64,000 nucleotides of DNA. Source: Garcia nutans (Eukaryota > Streptophyta > Magnoliopsida > Malpighiales > Euphorbiaceae). Made by a program: the position numbers and the translations under genes. The stretch covers positions 33,162,001 through 33,226,000 of the forward strand of contig CANTUV010000008.1 in the NCBI GenBank assembly GCA_947685225.1, given 5' to 3'. Numbering within the stretch: position 1 is the stretch's first letter; every line of letters starts with the position of its first letter. The notes under the pieces are model-generated. The model had not been told where the DNA came from. It saw only the letters and a list, made by a program, of their open reading frames with translations, and made no database searches. This document shows positions 1 through 10,289 of this stretch, in pieces.

Positions 1-25
1 TCAGTTTGAGGCAGGGTCTTCATCT

Positions 26-853
26 GTGAAAAGGGGTAGAGGAAGTTTTGTTCCGAGGATCAGTAGGAGTCAGAGACAGCCGGGTAGGTCAGTACAATAT
101 CAGAGACAGAGACCGAGACCTACAGCTTCTGTAGCCAGTGCTTCGACTCCAGTGATTCAGAGGTCTACTCCACCTACATGTGAGCTTTGTGGTAGAAACC
201 ATGTGGGTGTTTGCTGGAAGATGAGTAGATCAGCTGTATGTTTCAGGTGTGGATCGCCTGACCATTTCATTAGGGAGTGTCCTGAGATGCAGGAGCATAG
301 GCAGGCTGAGTCTGCAGCCTCTCGACCCAGTGTCAGTAGGGGTGGTCGAGGAGGCAGAGGTTTCAGTAGGGGTGGTCGATCCGGGTATAGTCAGAGAGGA
401 GGATCATCATCCGGAGGCAGTAGGCCAGATGAAGCCAGATCTTCTCAGAGGGTGTATGTGATGCAGAGGCAGCCAGATGCTTCAGCAGTCATAGCGGGTA
501 CATTTTCTTTATTTGGCATTTCAGTTCTTGCTTTAATTGATCCAGGATCTACTCATTCATACATTAGTGCATCTATCTTGCCTGTGTCTGAATTGCATTC
601 AGAGTCCTTAGGATTTGATATCTTAGTGACAAATCCTTTAGGACATAGTGTTGTGGTGAGTAAGGTGCACCGAGATAGTGCAGTTGTGGTGCAAGGTGAG
701 GAGTTTCTTGGTGATTTGATTGAAATGCCTTTTAAGGAATATGATTTGATCTTAGGCATGGATTGGTTGTCTAAGCATGGAGCTGTGGTGGATTGTCAAA
801 AGAAGTGTGTCACCTTGAGAACCAGTGATGGTAGGGATGTGATAGTATCTTGA
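26..853 (+). pseudogene. gag nucleocapsid tail and aspartic protease, copy 1
   Basis: The frame is open from the window edge, so the first Met is not a true start. A half zinc knuckle (Cys52, Cys55, Cys63) is followed by a complete CX2CX4HX4C knuckle at residues 72-85, which binds retroelement RNA. An Arg/Gly/Ser-rich stretch (about 105-130) follows. The retroviral-type protease has its active-site motif DPGSTHS at residue 172, then a region ending GMDWLSKHGAVVDC. The protease would cut the polyprotein inside the virus-like particle. The frame ends at a TGA near 851; compared with copy 2, about 2 bp are missing there, a frameshift that separates protease from RT. Confidence 0.88.
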
Positions 854-872
854 GCAGAGACAACTTGCATCC

Positions 873-1136
873 TTGTTTGTATCAGTTGTAACAGCTAGAA
901 GGTTGATTAGAAAAGGGTGTGATGCTTATCTTACTCATGTTGTGGATACTAGAGTAGGGAGTTCTCAACTTGATAATATAACCACGGTTGCAGATTTTTC
1001 AGATGTGTTTCCTGAGGAGTTGCCAGGGTTACCCCCTGAGAGAGAGGTTGAGTTTAGTATCGAATTGTTGCCTAGTACCACTCCCATCTCTATCACTCCT
1101 TATCGAATGGCACCTGCTGAATTGAGAGAGAGTTGA
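873..1136 (+). pseudogene. protease-RT linker of copy 1
   Basis: This piece continues the polyprotein after the frameshift near 851. It contains the conserved segment FPEELPGLPPEREVEF just upstream of RT and the motif SITPYRMAPAELRE that begins the RT domain. It ends at a stop caused by about 2 extra bases near 1130 relative to copy 2 (a GA repeat slip). No catalytic residue lies here. Confidence 0.8.
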
Positions 1137-1885
1137 AGGTGCAGTTACAAGAGTTGCTGGATAAAGGGTTTATTCACCCCAGTGTTTCTCCTTGGGGAGC
1201 TCTTGTGTTGTTTGTGAAGAAGAAGGATGGTACTATGAGATTATGCATTGATTATAGGCAATTGAACAAAGTGACTATCAAGAATAAATATCCTTTGCCT
1301 AAAATTGATGATCTCTTTGATCAATTGAAGGGAGCAGCAGTGTTTTTCAAGATTGATTTGAGATCAGGGTACCATCAATTGAGGGTTAGAGCTGAAGATG
1401 TTTCTAAGACAGCTTTCTGCACCAGGTATGGGCATTATGAGTTTTTAGTAATGCCTTTTGGGTTGACGAATGCACCTGCAGCTTTCATGGATTTTATGAA
1501 TAGGGTGTTTAGGCCCTATCTGGATCAATTTGTGGTGGTTTTCATCGATGATATCTCGCGTAATGAAGAGGAGCATGACAATCATTTGTGGATTGTATTA
1601 CAAGTCTTGAGAGAGAAACAGTTGTATGCTAAGCTGTCAAAGTGTGAGTTTTGGCTTGACCAAGTTACTTTTCTAGGTCATATAGTTTCAGCGGATGGTA
1701 TAAGAGTTGATCCAAGTAAAGTTGAAGCTATTTTGAATTGGAGTCCACCAAAGTCTGTAACTGAAGTTAGAAGTTTTCTGGGTTTGGCAGGCTATTACCG
1801 ACGATTTGTGAAAGGCTTCTCTTTGATAGCTACTCCACTCACCAGATTGCTTCGGAAGGGAGTTAGTTTTGTGTGGACGGATTAG
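1133..1885 (+). pseudogene. reverse transcriptase domain, copy 1
   Basis: This 250-codon segment holds the RT fingers and palm: KDGTMRLCIDYRQLN at about residues 31-45, KIDLRSGYHQLRV at 73-85, MPFGLTNAPAAF at 107-118 and the catalytic FIDD at 137-140. The enzyme would copy genomic RNA into cDNA. Directly after the Asp pair, copy 1 lacks three residues (LVY) that copies 2 and 3 have, an in-frame 9 bp loss in the beta hairpin that carries the active site. The segment ends at TAG (1883-1885), where copies 2 and 3 have CAG. Confidence 0.9.
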
Positions 1886-1906
1886 TGTCAAGCTAGATTT
1901 GAGCAG

Positions 1907-2800
1907 TTGAAAGAAATGTTGACTCAAGCACCTGTTCTTACTTTACTCGTGGAAGATAAACCATATGTGATTTACAGTGATGCTTCACATAATGGTTTAG
2001 GACGCGTTTTGATGCAAGAGGGTAAAGTCATAGCTTATGCTTCTCGGCAGTTGAAGCCACATGAGCTTAATTATCCGACTCATGATTTGGAGTTGGCAGC
2101 TATAGTGTTTGCTTTGAAGATTTGGCGACACTACTTATATGGGGAGAAATGTTTTATCTATACGGATCACAAAAGTTTGAAATATTTGGGTGTTCAGAAG
2201 GAGCTGAATCTTCGGCAAAGGCGATGGTTAGAACTGATTAAAGACTACGGCTGTTTAATTGATTACCATCCTGGTAAGGCGAATGTAGTTGCTGATGCCT
2301 TGAGTCAGAAATCTTTATCAGGTTTAGCTATTTATTCGCTCTCATTGCTTGTTGAGTTGATAGCGTTGCATGCTAGTTTTGAAGTATGTGATGATGGTGC
2401 ATTATTGGCTCAGCTACAGTTGAGACCAGTATTGTTAGATCAGATAAAGGAGGCTCAATTGGCGGATGAGAAAATTCAGAAGATTGTATCGGATTGCCGA
2501 AATGGGGAGAGCCGAAATTTTCATGTGAAAAGTGATGGTAGTCTTTGGTTCAAGAATAGGTTGTGTGTTTCTGATGATGATAGTTTGAGAAAGATCATTT
2601 TGGAAGAAGCACACGAATCGGTTTTTGCTATGCATCCGGGAAGTACAAAGATGTACCATGATTTGAAACAACACTACTGGTGGTCTGGTATGAAGAGAGA
2701 CATAGCAGAATTTATGTCCAAGTGCCTCACATGTCAGAGGGTAAAAGCTGAGCACCAAGTTCCAACAGGGTTGCTTCAACCTTTAGCAGTGCCTGAATGA
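1907..2800 (+). pseudogene. RNase H and integrase zinc domain, copy 1
   Basis: The frame carries the RNase H motifs YSDASHNGLG (first catalytic Asp), YTDHKSLKYL and a VVADALS segment. These degrade the RNA strand during reverse transcription. It then reaches the N-terminal HHCC zinc domain of integrase, with the His pair in EEAHESVFAMHPGS and the Cys pair in SKCLTCQRVK. It ends at TGA (2798-2800) where copy 2 has TGG, a G-to-A change. The RNase H appears fully spelled out, but it cannot be made as a fusion because RT is broken upstream. Confidence 0.88.
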
Positions 2801-2818
2801 AAATGGGAGAGAGTAACA

Positions 2819-3109
2819 ATGGATTTTGTGTCTGGTTTGCCATTGACTCAGAAGAAGCATGATGCTATTTGGGTGATTATTGGTCGGTTGACAAAGACAA
2901 CTCATTTCCTTCCTGTTAGAATGGACTACTCTCTTGAAAGATTGGCTAAGCTGTATGTAAGTGAAATAGTAAAGTTGCATGGAGTCCCAATTTCTTTAGT
3001 GTCTGATCGAGATCCCCGGTTTACTTCGAGGTTTTGGAAGAGTTTACATGGGGCTTTGGGTTCTCGATTGCACTTTAGTACTGCTTTTCATCCGCAGACA
3101 GATGGGTAG
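2819..3109 (+). pseudogene. integrase catalytic core, first two Asp, copy 1
   Basis: The segment begins MDFVSGLPLT, with the first catalytic Asp of the DDE triad, and carries the second in SDRDPRFTSRFW. It ends at TAG (3107-3109) in the motif before the catalytic Glu; copy 2 reads CAG there. Integrase would join element cDNA to host DNA. Confidence 0.87.
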
Positions 3110-3118
3110 TCAAAGAGA

Positions 3119-3733
3119 GTGATACAGATTATTGAGGATATGTTGAGAAGTTGTGTCATTGATTTCTCTGGAAGTTGGGACAGATTTTTGCCACTTGTGG
3201 AATTTGCTTACAACAACAGTCATCAATCCAGTATTGGTATGGCACCATTTGAAGCATTGTATGGTAGAAGATGCAGAATGCCTTTACGCTGGAATGAAAT
3301 TGGAGAGGGCAAGTTAATTGGTCCTGATTTGGTGAAAGAGACTGAAGAGAAAGTGAAGATAATTCGGGATCGGTTAAAAGCAGCTTCAGACCGACAGAAA
3401 TCTTATTCAGATTTGAAAAGGAGAGACATAGAATTTGATGTTGGAGATAAAGTATTTTTGAAAGTGTCTCCTTGGAAGAAGATTTTGAGATTTGGTCGGA
3501 GAGGGAAACTGAGTCCTCATTTCATTGGACCATATGAAGTTCTAGAAAAAGTTGGGCCAGTTGCTTATCGTCTTGCCTTGCCACCTGAGTTAGATAGAAT
3601 CCATAATGTATTCTATGTTTCTATGTTGCGGAGGTATAGATCAAATCCATCTCATATCTTGCCAGTTGAATCCATTGAAGTGAGTCCGGATCTGACATTT
3701 AAAGAAGAACCAGTTGCTATTTTGGCACATTAA
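3119..3733 (+). pseudogene. integrase C-terminal part, copy 1
   Basis: This part carries the rest of the core (VIQIIEDMLRSCVIDF, EFAYNNSHQSS) and the C-terminal DNA-binding region with a GPY-type motif (FIGPYEVLEKVGPVAYRL). Just upstream, at 3113-3115, the codon that should encode the third catalytic residue reads AAG (Lys), where copy 2 has GAG (Glu). The DDE triad is therefore lost as well as interrupted. The frame ends at TAA near 3731-3733, before the chromodomain. Confidence 0.86.
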
Positions 3734-3862
3734 GTGAAAGAGTTGAGGAATAAGAAAGTGCCATTGGTGAAGGTTCTATGGAAGAATCATGCAAAAGAAG
3801 AGGCAACTTGGGAGAGCGAGCAAGCAATGCAAGATCAATATCCTCAACTGTTTCAGATATAA
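3734..3862 (+). pseudogene. chromodomain remnant, copy 1
   Basis: After the stop at 3731-3733 the frame still encodes a short chromodomain-like tail (VPLVKVLW...EEATWESEQAM...YPQLF). The W...EEATWE pattern is typical of chromovirus C-termini, thought to steer integration toward marked chromatin. The tail is reachable only by reading through the stop. Copies 2 and 3 carry the same tail. Confidence 0.72.
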
Positions 3863-3895
3863 TATCAGGGAATTTCGAGGATGAAATTTCTTTTT

Positions 3896-3907
3896 AGAGG
3901 GGGAGAA
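3896..3907 (+). promoter_or_regulatory. polypurine tract, copy 1
   Basis: AGAGGGGGAGAA lies directly before the 3' LTR. It is the expected primer for plus-strand DNA synthesis. Copy 2 has the same tract at 22141-22152. Confidence 0.85.
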
Positions 3908-4373
3908 TTGTAATATCCCAATGTATGCAATAGAAGTTTTGATATAATTGTTGTTTTATTTGAATTAAAATGTATATGTGTAATTGGAAAGAGAAAAGAA
4001 TTTAAAAGAGAGTTTATATGTTGTATATATGGAAATATATATAACATATACACAAGTCAAATGGATGGTCAAAGGAAGAAGATATTTATTTTGTTAATTA
4101 TGAAATTACTAAAAAGGGCATGTAAGTGAAAGGAAGTTAAAATAAATAGATGAGGGTATTTAAGTTATTTTGTTTTTTGGAATGCTTGGTGGAGGTTTAA
4201 AGAGATGAGAGGTTTGACTTTGTCTCTTTCACTTGTTCATTTTCTTCTCTTTCCCTTTTGTTGGCCGGCCATCCAAAGCAAGAGAGCAAGAGTGAGTTTT
4301 GCTTGTTCCAAACTCAAAATTGAAGGAGTTTTCAAGAGATTAAGTTGGAAATCCAAGAAGATTCATTATTTTG

Positions 4374-4379
4374 GTAAGT
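4374..4379 (+). other. splice-donor-like GTAAGT in LTR of copy 1
   Basis: TTG|GTAAGT matches the plant 5' splice consensus and lies 465 nt from the LTR start. The equivalent site is at 467 nt in both copy-2 LTRs, 519 nt in copy 3 and 575 nt in the solo LTR at 32619-35593. Use is inferred, not shown. Confidence 0.5.
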
Positions 4380-4699
4380 TTCTCTTGATTATCTTGTTTT
4401 ATTTTAAGTTGTTTATGAATTTGAGTGTTGATATTTGAAAGTAGGGTTGTGTTAATGGTAATATGTTGGTGTGTGTTTGATTTAAATTGATTGTGGTGTT
4501 GGTTTTGAATCGAAATAAAAAGATAGGTTGATGCTGGTATTGGAAGAGTAAGAGTGTTGTTGGTTTTAGGGTTTTGAAGTGGTAAGTGATATTTAACTTG
4601 AGCTTGATCAATTATTCTCATAGATTTTCATGTTGTTAATGTTTGTTGGAGTTGTAAGCATAGAATATGTGAATTTGGTCAGAAACAGTAGCATTTTGG

Positions 4700-4835
4700 A
4701 TGCCACGCCCGTGGCCCTTGGTTGCCATGGCCGTGGCCATTTGTAGCCATGGCCGTAGAGGTTTGGAGCAAGGGAGGCAGAACCATTCTTTAACCCACTC
4801 CCGTAGGGGTAGGGGTGGCCACGGCCGTAGGCTTT
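4700..4835 (+). repeat. GC-rich palindromic patch in LTR of copy 1
   Basis: Several imperfect repeats of CCACGCCCGTGGCC / GCCATGGCCGTGGCC type occur within an AT-rich LTR. Many are self-complementary around GGCC or CATGG. The patch occupies the same slot as the ACACG-type repeats of copy 2. Confidence 0.6.
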
Positions 4836-5688
4836 AGTTAGTGATGTTGAGTTATAATTTGTGATCTAAAGGTCTAAGATGAGGTTATTAAGTGATAAAT
4901 TGTAATGGAATTCATGCATTGTACCATTTTTGGACTAGGTTTTGGAAGAAGGTGATTTGCCCTAATTTAAGAAGTGAAGAATTCTTGGAAAGGAAGTGTA
5001 TAGATTTGTATAAGTGGTGCTTACAAACTACATTATTGCATACATTCATATGATGTTGAGATTTAACATACATTTGATAGTAAGTGTGTTAAGAAATCTA
5101 ATGTATTGTTGATGCTTATTAATAAGGTTATGTTTGAGATAATGTGAATATTGATGATGCATATGAATAATGCTATGTTGTGCACAATATGGATTATGTG
5201 GAATGTATGTTGAAGATTCTAAATCTATGAATAAGGTAAATTGCTATGTAAATATATATCAATGATGATCATTCTTAATGGATGTTCAATGTAATTGATT
5301 GTGAGTACTTAAATGATGAATTGAGAAATAATGAGATGATTAAAGCATGTTTGTCTATATGAAATATGGAATATGAAATGTGAAAGATATGGTGATATGA
5401 TAAATTGTATTAATGTGATTTGAGATATTATGAGATATGAGGCCATGGTTGTTGGCTATGATAATGCAAATGAGATAATAGTGGCATGATTGCCTATTTG
5501 ATTATGAGAATGAAATGAATTGAGAAATAAATGTACAAAGATATAAATAAATGAAAAGATTGTGTGTCTAATGTGTTATTCAACCTTCAGAGTTCTGGGT
5601 TTGGCGGCATGCCTATAAAGTACTGGATAGGTGAAAAGACCGGGTCGTAAGCCGATTCCAGTTGATAAATGTAAAATGTGAATTATAT

Positions 5689-5846
5689 TAACAGTCTTGC
5701 CGGGTTGAGGATCTCCTTGGTTTATCCGGGTTGAGGTCCAAGAGACTGGGTCTGTTACAGGTAACAGTCTTGCCGGGTTGAGGATCTTCTCAAGTTTAGC
5801 GGGTTGAGGTCCAAGAGACTGGGTCTATTACCCTATCCATGGATAG
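5689..5846 (+). repeat. two LTR cassettes plus 14 bp palindrome, copy 1
   Basis: Two ~70 bp units (5689-5758 and 5761-5831) each start TAACAGTCTTGCCGGGTTGA and end CCAAGAGACTGGGTCT followed by a GTTAC-like end. CTATCCATGGATAG, a perfect 14 bp palindrome, follows at 5833-5846. The unit recurs in every chromovirus LTR of the window; the palindrome recurs in copy 2 and the solo LTR. Confidence 0.8.
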
Positions 5847-6165
5847 AGATATATATATATATTGCCTACGGGCTTGATGATTATGATATGGACCAAAGCA
5901 GTAACTCTGAACTTTGAATAACATATTAGTTTCTTTTTAGGCCCTTGCTTGTCTTTGTTTTCCATGTGATTTATAGATGATGAAATAAATAAATATTGAG
6001 ATCTATGCTTGTTTTGAGTTCAATATGTCCTATAATTGATGACACAAATGTTTGATACAATGAAAGGTAATGTCATGAAATATGAGATTCTTGAGAATCA
6101 CTTGTATGTTGGAAAGTATAACATTGGCATTTCATTATAGCATGATATCATTGTAGTTTGTACCA

Positions 6166-6203
6166 CTAAGCCGTTGGCTTAGCGTGATTGTGGTTTATCG
6201 CGC
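6166..6203 (+). promoter_or_regulatory. double hairpin in LTR of copy 1
   Basis: Hairpin 1 is CTAAGCC-GTT-GGCTTAG (6166-6182). Hairpin 2 is GCGTGAT, an 8-nt loop, then ATCGCGC (6182-6203) with one G-U pair, followed by AGGTGA. Both stems are kept in the other chromovirus LTRs with compensatory changes. Confidence 0.6.
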
Positions 6204-6587
6204 AGGTGACAGGGAAGAACCGGAGAGTTCCTCTAGGCCGAGTAGAGTCTAGATTTGAGGTGTTGATAGTGGAGCTTAAAGATCAAGGAAATACTGCCAA
6301 ACATGTATTTATTTTATGTTTTGTAAAACTTGAATTTTGATGTATATATATTTGTAAATATTTGTTGTATTTTCCGCTGCTTTTAATTAAACATTTTATC
6401 TTTTGTCTTTTATAATTTCTTTTAAATGATTTAAACTTGTTCATGTTTTTGTAAAGGGATGAGTCATTTGTTTAGTAATCCGTGGCATTTCTATATTCAG
6501 TATATGTATATTACGATCGTTATAGCATGCTATGTACGTATACGAGGTATAGAGGTGTTACATAGCGAGCTCTTTCTTTTTCATTTT

Positions 6588-7034
6588 TCATACATAAAAC
6601 CTCTTCAACCTGTCAATGTTTACTGGTTCACTAAATTCGTTTCCATCCATGTCTGATAACTTCACCGTACCTTTGCTCATGACTTGTTTCACGACATATG
6701 GTCCTTCCCAGCTAGGTCTGAACTTCCCTCTTGGATCAGATACATTAGGCTTACATTGCTTCAATACCAAATCCCCAACCCTGAATCTTCGAATTTTGAC
6801 CCTTCTATTATAGGCCCGAGCTATCTTCTTTTGATATAGTTGGTGATGATACAGTGCTTTTAGCCTTCTCTCTTCTAATAGAGCTAACTGAGTGTATCTG
6901 CTTGCTACCCATTCTGTTTCAGGTAGCTCTGCTTCCAAAACTACTCTCAATGACTTGATCTCAATCTCAATTGGCAATACTGCTTCCATCTCATAAACCA
7001 AAGAGAACGGTGTCATTCCAGTAGGTGTTCGCAC
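6588..7034 (-). pseudogene. Tat integrase C-terminal region
   Basis: This 148-codon piece starts inside integrase (TPTGMTPFSLVYEMEAVLP) and includes a basic stretch (KKIARAYNRRVKIRRFRVGD) and the GPY-like segment PSWEGPYVVKQV. It ends at a natural stop after NIDRLKRFYV. A + strand relative at 30701-31183 ends the same way, so this is the true polyprotein C-terminus. It has no chromodomain, as expected for Tat. Only about 25 bp of this element remain before chromovirus copy 1 interrupts it. Confidence 0.85.
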
Positions 7035-7070
7035 ACTCGTCCTATATCCCCATAAAGCAAAGGGAAGTAT

Positions 7071-7508
7071 TTATGACCAGTCCCTGTAAGTCTTGGTCAT
7101 CTTGGACAGAATTTGCTTAATTGTCTTGTTTGTTGCTTCCACTGCACCATTAGCCTTTGGTCTATAAGGAGAGGATCGGTGATGATGGATTTGGTACTTG
7201 GAGAATAAATCCTTGATTGCTCCTTGAAACTGTACCCCATTATCTGATATCACACTGTGCGGGACCCCATATCTGCAGATGAGATTCTTTTCGATAAACC
7301 TAGCCATTTGACTTGCACCCAGCTTGTTGAAGGATTCGTCTTCGACCCATTTCGAAAAATAATCAACTGCTACCATAATAAAACGGTGTCCGTTTGAAGC
7401 TGTCGGATGTATCTCTCCTATTATGTCGATACCCCAGGTGGCAAAGGGCCAGGGTGAAGACATTGAATGCAGTTCTTCAGGAGAAATACGATTCAAGTTA
7501 CCGTACAT
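7071..7508 (-). pseudogene. Tat integrase catalytic core
   Basis: The core has the three DDE segments: WGIDIIGEIHP (first Asp), VISDNGVQFQ (second Asp) and YRPKANGAVEATNKTIKQI (Glu). It begins within YGNLNRISPEELHSM, where the zinc domain should precede it, but the preceding codon is a stop. It ends at a stop before the TPTGMTPF segment. All three catalytic residues remain. Confidence 0.87.
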
Positions 7509-7590
7509 CTAACATTGTTGGCACTTCTTGACAAACTCAATACAGTCTCTCTCTATGGTCAACCAATAGTAACCTTATCGAAGAATCTTC

Positions 7591-8415
7591 TTAACTAGGG
7601 CCAAACCACTCATGTGTGGACCGCAACTTCCCGTATGTATTTCTGACATGATGCGCTCCACTTTGGGTTTTCTTAAACATCTCAAATGCACCCCCATCGG
7701 GCCATCTTCGATATAACTCCCCATGGAATGTGGTGTATAGCAATGACCACCGCCTTACGGCCCTTCTCTCTTTCTTTGTTGCCCCCGGCGGGTATTCTCT
7801 TTCCTCCAAAAATCTCCTTATAGTATCATACCATGCATCATGGTCTGTATCAATTTCCATGATTGTTTCATATTCATAGCAAGGAGTTGATGAACTAGTC
7901 AAGACCAGAGGCTTAAGGAATAAGCTAACAGGATTTTCCCATACTGAAGCCAATGTGGCTAGGGCATCAGCCATCTGATTTTCTTCTCTTGACAAGTGTA
8001 TAAACCTACACTCCTTAAAATTCTTCTTTATCATGGTTAGGTAATGATGGTATGGTTTAAATTTTTCTTCTTTCAACTCCCACTCTCCATTTACTTGGGA
8101 TACTACTAACAACAAATCACCATAAACTTCCACCTTATCTACCTTCATAATAATTAGGGTTTCCAAACCAAAAATACAAGCTTCGTACTCCACCATATTA
8201 TTGGTCACCCTAAATTTCAACTTTTTGGCTAAAGGGATGAGCTCCCCTTCGGGCGATTCTAGTATAACTCCTAAACCTACTCCTTTCCTGTTTGTTGCTC
8301 CATCAAAATACATTTTCCACCCTTGTACTTCAATTGCTTCTAAATGTTCATCTGGAAATTCCAAGATTACCTCTTCACTTTCTGGTAATGGTTGTTGAAC
8401 CAGAAATTCTGCCAC
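7591..8415 (-). pseudogene. Tat archaeal-type RNase H (aRNH) and start of integrase
   Basis: A second RNase H lies between the usual RNase H and integrase, a signature of Tat elements. Acidic residues are visible in KMYFDGATN, VEYEACIFGLE, VYGDLLLVV and QMADALATLAS. A linker rich in charged residues leads to the integrase zinc domain, which is frame-shifted near the end (HHVRNTYGKLRS) so the Cys pair is lost. A homologous + strand copy at 29586-30345 keeps both zinc-ligand pairs. Upstream the frame is separated from RNase H by a short break (8416-8460). Confidence 0.85.
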
Positions 8416-8460
8416 TGCTCTATCTTTGATTGTTTTTCTGGTTACATACTCGATCTCAAA

Positions 8461-8874
8461 TTATTCTAATATTATCAACCATCGACCATATTTCCCAATT
8501 AAAGAGGGTGTCTCCCTTAAGTATTTCATTAGATCCAACCTAGAAATTTCTTGCACACTATATGATTGAAAGTAATGCCGCAACTTCTTAGAAGACCAAA
8601 CCACGGCTATGCATGTCTTTTCAATAATACTATACTTAATTTCATAAGGTAGGAGCTTTCTACTTAAGTAGTAAATGGCATGCTCAATCCCCGACTCATC
8701 TGCTTGGGCTAGCATGGCTCCTATCGACTCTTCTTCTACTGCTAAGTATAGTAATAGAGGTTTGCCGGGTTTAGGTGGTTTCAAAACAGGTGGATTCAAC
8801 AAATACTCATTTATTCGATCAAAGCCCTTTTGACATTCTTCGTTCCATACGACCGACTGATTCTTCTTAAGCAA
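8461..8874 (-). pseudogene. Tat RNase H (first copy)
   Basis: This segment continues RT into the canonical retroelement RNase H: WNEECQKGFDRINEYL connection, then PLLLYLAVEEESIGAMLAQ. Here the usual first Asp position reads LAVEEE, a known Tat-lineage peculiarity associated with a weakened first RNase H. AIYYLSRKLLPYEIKYS and the LIGKYGRWLIILE tail follow. Confidence 0.8.
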
Positions 8875-8925
8875 CTTGAAGATAGGCTCACAGATTGTTG
8901 TGAGCTTTGCTATAAATCTACTAAT

Positions 8926-9393
8926 TTACTGTAGTTTACCAATGAATCCCCGAACTTCTCTCTCCGTCATAGGGCCCGGCATATCCCTGATTGCTTTGAC
9001 TTTTTTGGGATCTATCTCGATGCCATTCGGGCCAATTACATGACCCAACAATTTACCTGAGGTAACACCGAATACACACTTCTTCGGGTTTAATCTTAGC
9101 TTATACTTCAAAGCTCTATCGAAGAATAATTCTAAATTCTGGAAGTGTTGGCCCCTTGTATCTGACTTAACCATCATATCATCAACATATACTTCAACTT
9201 CTTTGTGCATCATGTCATGAAATAATGTGGTGGCCATACTTTGGTAAGTTGCTCTAGCATTCTTTAAGCTGAAAGGCATCACCCTATAACAAAATATACC
9301 CCATGTAGTAGTGAAGGCAGTTTTGGCTTTATCCTCTTGGGCCATTAACACTTGATTGCATCCGGAAAATCCATCCACAAATGAGTGTAGCAC
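8926..9393 (-). pseudogene. Tat reverse transcriptase core
   Basis: Visible RT motifs are VDGFSGCNQVLMAQEDKAKT, a degraded WGIFCYRVMPFSLKNARATY (family usually has PFGLKNA) and the active site VYVDDMMVKS. GHVIGPNGIEIDPKKVKAI and a REVRGFIGKLQ end follow. The YVDD pair is intact. The frame stops on both sides, so the enzyme cannot be made. Confidence 0.87.
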
Positions 9394-10268
9394 GCTAGAG
9401 GCTGCACTATCAATGAGTACATCTATATGAGGTAAAGGAAAATCATCCTTAGGGGAAGCCTTGTTAAATCTCTATAGTCCACACAGACCCTTATCCTCCC
9501 ATCTTTCTTTGGCACAGGTACTATGTTGGCTAGCCAATATGGGTATTCTATCACTTTAAGGAACTTCACTTGTATTTGCTTAGTGACCTCTTCTTTAACC
9601 AATTCAGCCCACTCAAGTCTTAGTCGCCTAAGCTTTTGTTTGACAGGTTTAATGTGAGTGTAAGTAGGAATATGATGCTCGGCTATGTCTCAATCTATTC
9701 CAGGCATATCCTTATAAGACCAAGCAAACACTTCTTCATATTTTTTAAATATCTTTTCAAATCTCTCTCTCTCATCAGGAGTAAGGTCGGATGCTATGCT
9801 AATGTTTTTAGGATTTTCAATTGTTCCCAAATTTAATGGTTGTGTGTTAACATAATTAATATTAAAGATGCTCATGTAACTGCTATTTGAATGTATGCAA
9901 CCATTAGGAGAAACATCACACAAGTAAGCAAAATCAGACTTTATTGCATTCATTTTGGAAAAGAAAACATCATCATCCTCATACAAAGCAGACAAATTAA
10001 AATCAAAATCAAAATCATTATTCTCAAAATCATAAAGCAGGATGTCTTCAAACTTTTCTTCAACCAGGGCTGCAATCTTTTCCGGAGTTTTCTCGGCTTT
10101 CAAGGTAGCTTCATTCTTCTCTTTTGGAGTGGACTCTTTGTTGGTTGATAGGGTGAGCTCTTTCTTCACTTGCTTTACTAGCTCAGCAACATCTGCAAAA
10201 ATTTCAAAACCAGGGATTAACTTACCCATGAACATGATTGGCTCAGGCTTTCCTTGGAGTGGTCCCAT
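9394..10268 (-). pseudogene. Tat linker and RT N-terminal part
   Basis: An open stretch (10268-9690) reads from GPLQGKPEPIMFMGKLIPGF through a Lys/Glu-rich and Asp/Asn-rich spacer to LTPDERERFEKIFKKYEEVF and AWSYKDMPGID, the region just upstream of RT in Tat polyproteins. From 9690 to 9394 the RT fingers are recognisable but broken (VPVPKKDGRIRVCVDYRDL on different frames). A TAG near 10290 separates this from the gag-PR part. Confidence 0.78.
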
Positions 10269-10289
10269 ATCTGGAGCTTTGACAAAGAT

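Larger units (their letters stand above)
1..6562 (+). mobile_element. Tekay/Del-like chromovirus, copy 1 (5' end outside window)
   Basis: This Ty3/gypsy element enters the window inside gag and runs NC, PR, RT, RNase H, IN, chromodomain remnant, polypurine tract and 3' LTR. The domain order and a C-terminal chromodomain-like tail are those of chromoviruses. The LTR begins TGTAATATCCC and ends GTGTTACA. It sits in the 3' tail of the minus-strand Tat element, about 25 bp past that element's integrase stop codon. The first 5 bp after the LTR are TAGCG, the presumed right copy of the target duplication; the left copy lies outside. At least six frame breaks separate the pol domains, so this copy is dead. 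Its 5' LTR and gag N-terminus are not visible. Confidence 0.93.
3909..6562 (+). mobile_element. 3' LTR of chromovirus copy 1 (2654 bp)
   Basis: The LTR starts TGTAATATCCC right after the polypurine tract and ends GGTGTTACA. It encodes no protein. In order it holds a GTAAGT donor-like site at 4374, a GC-rich palindromic patch (about 4700-4835), a long AT-rich stretch with many ATGs, two cassettes (5689-5831), a 14 bp palindrome (5833-5846) and a hairpin pair (6166-6203). The same order recurs in the other chromovirus LTRs of this window, although the sequences between modules differ strongly. Confidence 0.92.
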
